DNA of 64,000 bases from UBA6016 sp041915365 (GTDB taxonomy: Bacteria; Campylobacterota; Campylobacteria; Campylobacterales; UBA6016). This document shows, piece by piece, positions 59,760 to 64,000 of this stretch; position 1 is the stretch's first letter; every line of letters starts with the position of its first letter. The translations under genes and the position numbers were made by a program. The DNA lies in assembly GCA_041915365.1 (NCBI GenBank), contig JAYSBP010000001.1, forward strand, positions 248,001 to 312,000. Direction: 5' to 3'. The notes beneath the pieces are model-generated. The model had not been told where the DNA came from. It saw nothing but the letters and a program-made list of their open reading frames with translations, and made no database searches.

Positions 59760-60604
59760 TGATAGAAGTTATAGAAGCAATAAAGAGAAGTGCGTTTAGG
59801 ATACAAGAGGCGATAGCGTACGACGATACCGGCTACGCCGAAAACGAAAATGCAAGCGGTGACGTCCAGCTGAAACTAGACATCAAAAGCGACTACATCA
59901 TACAAGAGGAGCTTGCCAAAGTAAAAAGCGTAAAAGCCGTGGCCAGCGAAGAAAAAGAGACGGTAGACATACTCAACGACGGCGGTAAATACCTAGTCGG
60001 ATACGACCCGCTTGACGGCTCAAGCCTCATAGACACAAATCTCTCCGTCGGCTCAATATTTGGTATCTACGAAGAGGATTTCGCTGGAGCGCACATAAAA
60101 GCCGCCGTGTATATCGTATATGGGCCAAGAGTAGAAATGGTTATCGCAACAGACGAGGTAGAGCTATACAGGCTCGACAAAAATAGCGAATTCAAATTTA
60201 TCCAAACAATACACCTGCAAGAAAAAGGGAAGTTAAACGCAAGCGGCGGAACGCAAGCCAAGTGGCCTTCATATCACAAGGCGATGATAGATACTCTCTT
60301 TGCCGAGGGGTATCGACTGAGATATTCAGGCGGTATGGTCCCTGATTTGCACCAGATACTTATCAAAGGCGGCGGTTTATTTAGCTACCCAGGTACGCTT
60401 GACAAGCCGGATGGGAAACTAAGAATGGTGTTCGAGGTATTCCCTTTTGCGTACATATACGAAAAAGCCGGTGGCAAGGCCGTTGACGGACATAGAAGAC
60501 TACTGGAGCTCAGCCCAAAAGACCATCACGCTACGACGCCATGCTTTTTTGGCTCCAACTATGAGATAAACAAGGTAATGGATGTCTACTCAAAAATCGT
60601 CTGA
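59756..60604 (+). CDS. fbp: Fructose-1,6-bisphosphatase class I
   Basis: FBPase hydrolyses fructose 1,6-bisphosphate in gluconeogenesis. The 282-residue protein has the metal and substrate site GYDPLDGSSLIDTNLSVGSI near residue 82, then YSGGMVPDLHQIL near residue 183 and YEKAGGKAVDG near residue 235. ATG overlaps the mobB stop by four bases. The next small gene overlaps its 3' end by 23 bases. Confidence 0.96.
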   Translation: MMIEVIEAIKRSAFRIQEAIAYDDTGYAENENASGDVQLKLDIKSDYIIQEELAKVKSVKAVASEEKETVDILNDGGKYLVGYDPLDGSSLIDTNLSVGSIFGIYEEDFAGAHIKAAVYIVYGPRVEMVIATDEVELYRLDKNSEFKFIQTIHLQEKGKLNASGGTQAKWPSYHKAMIDTLFAEGYRLRYSGGMVPDLHQILIKGGGLFSYPGTLDKPDGKLRMVFEVFPFAYIYEKAGGKAVDGHRRLLELSPKDHHATTPCFFGSNYEINKVMDVYSKIV

Positions 60605-60812
60605 TAACGTTTTTGAGAAGGCTCTGGACGCTAGACTTGAAGCGTTAAGAGAGTGTCAGAACAAAGAGTCGTCATCAGTCGAGTTTAACGGCGCATCTTA
60701 CGGCTCTTGCTTTGCATGCTCAAAAATCATAGGTTGCGAGACTAGAAAAGCTTATGTTCTTAGCGCATACAACTCTATGAGCAAGGGCGACACCGGTGGA
60801 TTTGAATTTTAG
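60582..60812 (+). CDS. Small Cys-containing protein between fbp and metG
   Basis: The 76-residue protein has no named family that I can assign. It is hydrophilic with a helical N-terminal half (VFEKALDARLEALRECQNKE) and a Cys cluster CFACSKIIGC near residues 44-53 that could bind a metal. A small gene at the same position lies in C. jejuni, from memory, which supports it being real. It overlaps fbp by 23 bases and precedes metG by 27. Confidence 0.8.
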   Translation: MSTQKSSDNVFEKALDARLEALRECQNKESSSVEFNGASYGSCFACSKIIGCETRKAYVLSAYNSMSKGDTGGFEF

Positions 60813-60839
60813 ATTTATACAAAAACAGGATAACAATAG

Positions 60840-62747
60840 ATGAAACAAGATAGCTTTTATGTCACAACCCCCATATATTACGTCAACGACGCCCCACATA
60901 TAGGACACGCCTATACCACAATCATAGCGGACACCATGTCAAGATACGCCAGACTGACGGGCAAAAACACATACTTCCTAACGGGCACCGATGAACACGG
61001 GCAGAAGATAGAAGAAAGTGCGAAAGCAAGGGGCAAAAGCGCAAAAGAGTGGGCAGACGAAAACAGTGCAAAATTCAAAAATCTATGGGACGGTTTTGGG
61101 ATAAGCTACGACAAATTCATCAGAACCACGGACGACGAGCACAAAACAGGTGTTCAAAAAGCGTTTATGAAGATGTGGGAAAAAGGCGACATCTACAAAG
61201 GCGAGTTCGAGGGCAACTACTGCGTATCCTGTGAGACTTTTTTTACTAGCACACAACTTGTAAACGATGAGTTCTGCCCAGATTGCGGCAAACCGACAAC
61301 GGTATTAAAGGAAGAAAACTATTTTTTCAAGCTCTCAAAATACGAACAAGAAATTCTAAAGTGGTACAACGAAAATGAAGATTGTATCCTTCCAAAATCC
61401 AAAAAGAATGAAGTGATAAAATTTGTTGAGGGCGGATTGAAAGATTTGTCCATTACAAGAACTAGCTTTGAATGGGGTGTACCACTACCAAAAGATATGA
61501 ATGACGAAAAACACGTCATATATGTTTGGCTCGATGCGCTACTTAACTACATCACCGCACTTGGATATGGCACAACTGACAAAGATATGGGGTACTGGCC
61601 GGCAAGACTTCAGCTAGTCGGCAAAGATATACTCAAATTTCATGCGATTTACTGGCCCGCATTTCTTTTGAGCCTTGATTTGCCACTACCAAAAAGTGTA
61701 GCCGCTCACGGATGGTGGACTAGAGACGGCGAAAAAATGAGTAAGTCAAAAGGCAATGTAGTCAATCCACAAGAGATAGCCGATACTTACGGGCTAGAAA
61801 ACTTCAGATACTTTTTGCTCCGTGAAGTACCGTTTGGGCAAGACGGCGATTTCTCCAGAAGAGCGCTAATAGACCGCATCAACTCAGACCTTGCCAACGA
61901 CCTTGGAAATCTACTAAGCAGAACTATCGGGATGAGCGACAAGTATTTTGGGCTTAGCATAGAGCTAAAAGATTTGCAGACTTATCACAAAGATGATTTA
62001 GCAAAAATCGATGAAATTACAGACCTGCTAGAGCCGCTTCTCCATAGCATGCAAACTCATAGATACCTCGAAGAGATATGGAAAATGCTTGGCGTTGCAA
62101 ACAAAGCGATAGATACGGTAGCCCCTTGGAACAAAATGAAAGAGGGCAAAGAGGTGGAAGCAATGGCTCTAATAGCTCTTTGCGTCAACGTCCTTGCAAA
62201 AGCCGCCCTTTTGCTCGCACCAGTTATGCCGCACAAAATGGCGGATGTGGCTACGGCAATTGGATTTGAGATAAATACTCAAAGTTTTGAAAAATTGATT
62301 TATGGCAAAGAATTACTGGAAAGCTCTAAGCTGTCAAAGGTAACTGCGCTTTTTCCTAGGATTGAAGAGGTAATCGAAGAGACTCCCAAAAAAGAGGAAA
62401 AGCAAAAGGCTGAAGAAAAAAACTATGTTACGATAGATAAATTCTTCGAAACACAGCTCAAAGTGGGAACGGTACTAGAAGCACAGGAAGCTCTAAAAAG
62501 CAACAAACTACTTATTTTAAAAGTAGACCTAGGCGATGGCGACGTAAGGCAGATAGTAGCAGGAATCAGGGAGAGCTACTCGGCTGCGTCAATGGTCGGC
62601 ACTCAAGTTTGCGTAGTGGCAAACCTAAAACCTGCAAAAATAATGGGAATAGAAAGCGAAGGAATGCTTCTTGCTGCTAAGGATGAAAATGGTCTTGCCC
62701 TAGTAAGGCCTGAAACTCCAAAACAAAGCGGCTCAAAAATAGGATGA
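60840..62747 (+). CDS. metG: Methionyl-tRNA synthetase
   Basis: MetRS charges initiator and elongator tRNA-Met. The 635-residue protein has the HIGH box in NDAPHIGHAYTTI near residue 14, a zinc site CVSC...CPDC near residues 127-147, KMSKS in GEKMSKSKGNVV near residue 300 and a C-terminal tRNA-binding OB domain from about residue 530 (TIDKFFETQLKVGTV). Length and layout are typical of the form with this fused C-terminal domain. It overlaps the next gene by four bases. Confidence 0.98.
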   Translation: MKQDSFYVTTPIYYVNDAPHIGHAYTTIIADTMSRYARLTGKNTYFLTGTDEHGQKIEESAKARGKSAKEWADENSAKFKNLWDGFGISYDKFIRTTDDEHKTGVQKAFMKMWEKGDIYKGEFEGNYCVSCETFFTSTQLVNDEFCPDCGKPTTVLKEENYFFKLSKYEQEILKWYNENEDCILPKSKKNEVIKFVEGGLKDLSITRTSFEWGVPLPKDMNDEKHVIYVWLDALLNYITALGYGTTDKDMGYWPARLQLVGKDILKFHAIYWPAFLLSLDLPLPKSVAAHGWWTRDGEKMSKSKGNVVNPQEIADTYGLENFRYFLLREVPFGQDGDFSRRALIDRINSDLANDLGNLLSRTIGMSDKYFGLSIELKDLQTYHKDDLAKIDEITDLLEPLLHSMQTHRYLEEIWKMLGVANKAIDTVAPWNKMKEGKEVEAMALIALCVNVLAKAALLLAPVMPHKMADVATAIGFEINTQSFEKLIYGKELLESSKLSKVTALFPRIEEVIEETPKKEEKQKAEEKNYVTIDKFFETQLKVGTVLEAQEALKSNKLLILKVDLGDGDVRQIVAGIRESYSAASMVGTQVCVVANLKPAKIMGIESEGMLLAAKDENGLALVRPETPKQSGSKIG

Positions 62748-63760
62748 GAATAGAAAACGTCGTTGCGCTAACAAGAGGTGATTTAAAGACTAGCCCTTCC
62801 ATAACATATTTTGAGGATATAAAATTAAACTACCTCCAAATAAGAAGAGGGGATTTGTTTATAGCGCTAAATCCAGCGGAAATCAAAAAAGCGGTTTACA
62901 ATGGAGCATATGGCGTCATATATGACTCAGACGAGATAGAACCTACAGACCCAGAGGTTGCCTTTATAAAAGTGAGAGATGCCTCTATTGCGGCTTTTAG
63001 CCTAGCTAGATATGGGATGCTCAAAAAAAGCTTCAGATTTATAAGCGTTGACCCGATAACACTTGAAATGATAAAAAAAATATCAAAATCGAAAAGTATT
63101 GAATTTGTCGATAAGCAAGATATAAAATCACTTTTTTCACTCATCAAAAATGACGAAGCGACAACCGTATTTGGATGCGATGAGGAGTTTTTATCAGAGC
63201 TAACCACAGATACCGTGGAAAATTTCCTAGCCCCAAAAGAGTGCAAACTTCAAATATCAAGCTCCACTCTCTTTGAAAGCTCAGTATTTATCGATGGAGT
63301 TAGTGTAAGAGTTCGCCTTCCCGAGTTTCAGCTAAAATATCTTGGAAACGCAATATCAATATTAAAAGAGGCTGGGGTTGAATTTGACGTCTCTTCAATC
63401 AGTTTTACCCACTTTTTTGATCCAGTATTTGTTGACAACTATCTCTATGCCAAAGAATTTGGCAAAACGGCAAAAGTGGTTATCTTTGCCAAGTTTTTTG
63501 ATACGCAAATACTCAAAGAAACAATGAGCTATCTAATCAAAAATACGAAATGGGCAAAAAATCTATATATCTTTCCGCTCTCGCTTTCAAACATAGAAGA
63601 AAAAGAGATAATTATTACGCTTTACGGCTCTGACAGAGAGCTTACGGATATGCTAGAGGAAAATGATTTTAACTTTGCCTTTGTTGTCAATGCGGATAAA
63701 TCTACACTAATTAAAGAGAGAAAAGAGAACAGCCTGTTTTCATTTGATTTTAACGACTAA
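62744..63760 (+). CDS. MurF-like protein without a recognisable ATP-binding core
   Basis: The 338-residue protein resembles the N-terminal UDP-binding domain of Mur ligases at YLQIRRGDLFIALNPAEIKK and AVYNGAYGVIYDSDEI near residues 30-65, matching the GDLFxAL...ALxxGAxGVI pattern. The typical P-loop GTNGKT of Mur ligases is absent. A later part (FQLKYLGNAISILKEAGV near 205) recalls the Mur-ligase central region. It is probably a degenerate relative with a non-ligase role; the function is unknown. It overlaps metG by four bases and queC by 11. Confidence 0.72.
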   Translation: MRIENVVALTRGDLKTSPSITYFEDIKLNYLQIRRGDLFIALNPAEIKKAVYNGAYGVIYDSDEIEPTDPEVAFIKVRDASIAAFSLARYGMLKKSFRFISVDPITLEMIKKISKSKSIEFVDKQDIKSLFSLIKNDEATTVFGCDEEFLSELTTDTVENFLAPKECKLQISSSTLFESSVFIDGVSVRVRLPEFQLKYLGNAISILKEAGVEFDVSSISFTHFFDPVFVDNYLYAKEFGKTAKVVIFAKFFDTQILKETMSYLIKNTKWAKNLYIFPLSLSNIEEKEIIITLYGSDRELTDMLEENDFNFAFVVNADKSTLIKERKENSLFSFDFND

Positions 63761-64000
63761 CGTAGGCTATTCTATCCTCTGCCCCAGCCTCGGCAAACCC
63801 TTTTAGCCTAAGTCTACAGCTATCGCACACCCCGCATGCTATTTGTTCGTTTTGATAGCAACTCCATGTAAGAGATAAATCAACATTTCGCACAATCCCT
63901 TCCGAGACTATCTCTCTTTTGTATTTATGCAAAAGGGGGGCATATATCTTAATTTGCGTCTCTTTTTTTGTCCCCTCATTGGCTGCGGCCTCAAATGAGG
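63750..64000 (-). CDS. queC: 7-cyano-7-deazaguanine synthase, C-terminal part; runs off the window
   Basis: QueC makes preQ0, the queuosine precursor, from 7-carboxy-7-deazaguanine. The visible 82 or so residues end the protein: IKIYAPLLHKYKREIV, then LTWSCYQNEQIACGVCDSC with the three zinc-binding cysteines and RLKGFAEAGAEDRIAY. The frame is open to position 64000, so the gene starts to the right. It overlaps the MurF-like gene tail-to-tail by 11 bases. Confidence 0.92.
   Translation of the reverse strand, partial: SFEAAANEGTKKETQIKIYAPLLHKYKREIVSEGIVRNVDLSLTWSCYQNEQIACGVCDSCRLRLKGFAEAGAEDRIAYVSR

Noticed and set aside
1..64000. tRNA or rRNA genes, CRISPR arrays, insertion sequences, prophage or integrated elements
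   Set aside because: Intergenic gaps are all under 300 bases, no cloverleaf or repeat-spacer pattern was seen, no transposase or integrase is encoded, and gene content is core-like throughout.

Overview
This window is about 64 kb of ordinary chromosome from a member of the Campylobacterota (epsilonproteobacteria). The evidence is flagellins beginning MGFRINTN, a Maf/DUF115 flagellin glycosylation protein, a short epsilon-type BioB, a CetA/CetB-like energy-taxis pair, a two-receiver GGDEF protein like CbrR, and several gene orders that I recall from Campylobacter jejuni (rpiB-apt-dedA-pepA-ychF; ppiD-ftsA-ftsZ beside rsmH; M48 protease-prmC-DUF4149; mobB-fbp-small protein-metG-murF-like; alaS-maf-pbp1A). 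A nifQ-nifA pair and a large sulfur-type molybdoenzyme operon point to a free-living, respiring, probably diazotrophic relative rather than to C. jejuni. I cannot name the genus. I saw no tRNA, rRNA, CRISPR array, insertion sequence or prophage, and no gene-free stretch over 300 bases.

Layout. 1-8 kb: the end of accB, then accC, an unknown protein and a SurA-like chaperone; then two flagellin genes converging on a maf gene, one with a sigma54-type promoter and the other with a sigma28-type promoter. 8-13 kb: topA, a phosphodiesterase and bioB, facing ychF. 13-26 kb: thirteen tightly packed minus-strand genes from alaS to mscS (alaS, membrane protein, maf pyrophosphatase, bioF-like, ABC ATPase, PBP1A, rpiB, coiled-coil protein, apt, dedA, pepA, DUF389, mscS). 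26-37 kb: argB, a PAS/chemoreceptor pair, and a minus-strand molybdoenzyme operon (FeS subunit, NrfD anchor, 1110-residue Tat catalytic subunit, TorD-like chaperone, poly-ferredoxin, two small unknowns). 37-45 kb: M48 protease, prmC, DUF4149, mlaF-like ATPase, the two-receiver GGDEF protein, then ppiD-ftsA-ftsZ. 45-53 kb: bioA, rsmH, ftsL-like, yceI, nifQ, nifA, yggT, slt and a lipoprotein. 53-59 kb: a signalling cluster of one coiled-coil protein, three receiver proteins and one PAS histidine kinase, with no DNA-binding output. 59-64 kb: mobB, fbp, a small Cys protein, metG, a MurF-like protein and the end of queC.

How the genes connect. Molybdenum recurs: MobB and the TorD chaperone serve Mo-bisPGD enzymes such as the catalytic subunit here, and NifQ serves FeMo-cofactor assembly. 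Biotin genes bioA, bioB and a bioF-like gene are scattered, while the biotin-dependent accB/accC open the window. Motility and taxis genes (flagellins, Maf, CetAB-like pair) lie beside respiratory genes that could set the signal they sense.

The most unusual observations are: prmC, whose complete N-terminal domain is encoded with no ATG, GTG or TTG start and with a good Shine-Dalgarno before an ATT; a stand-alone AroE-N-terminal-like protein inside the molybdoenzyme operon; the receiver-rich signalling cluster with an unrecognised internally repeated protein; and a hairpin that hides the nifQ ribosome-binding site.
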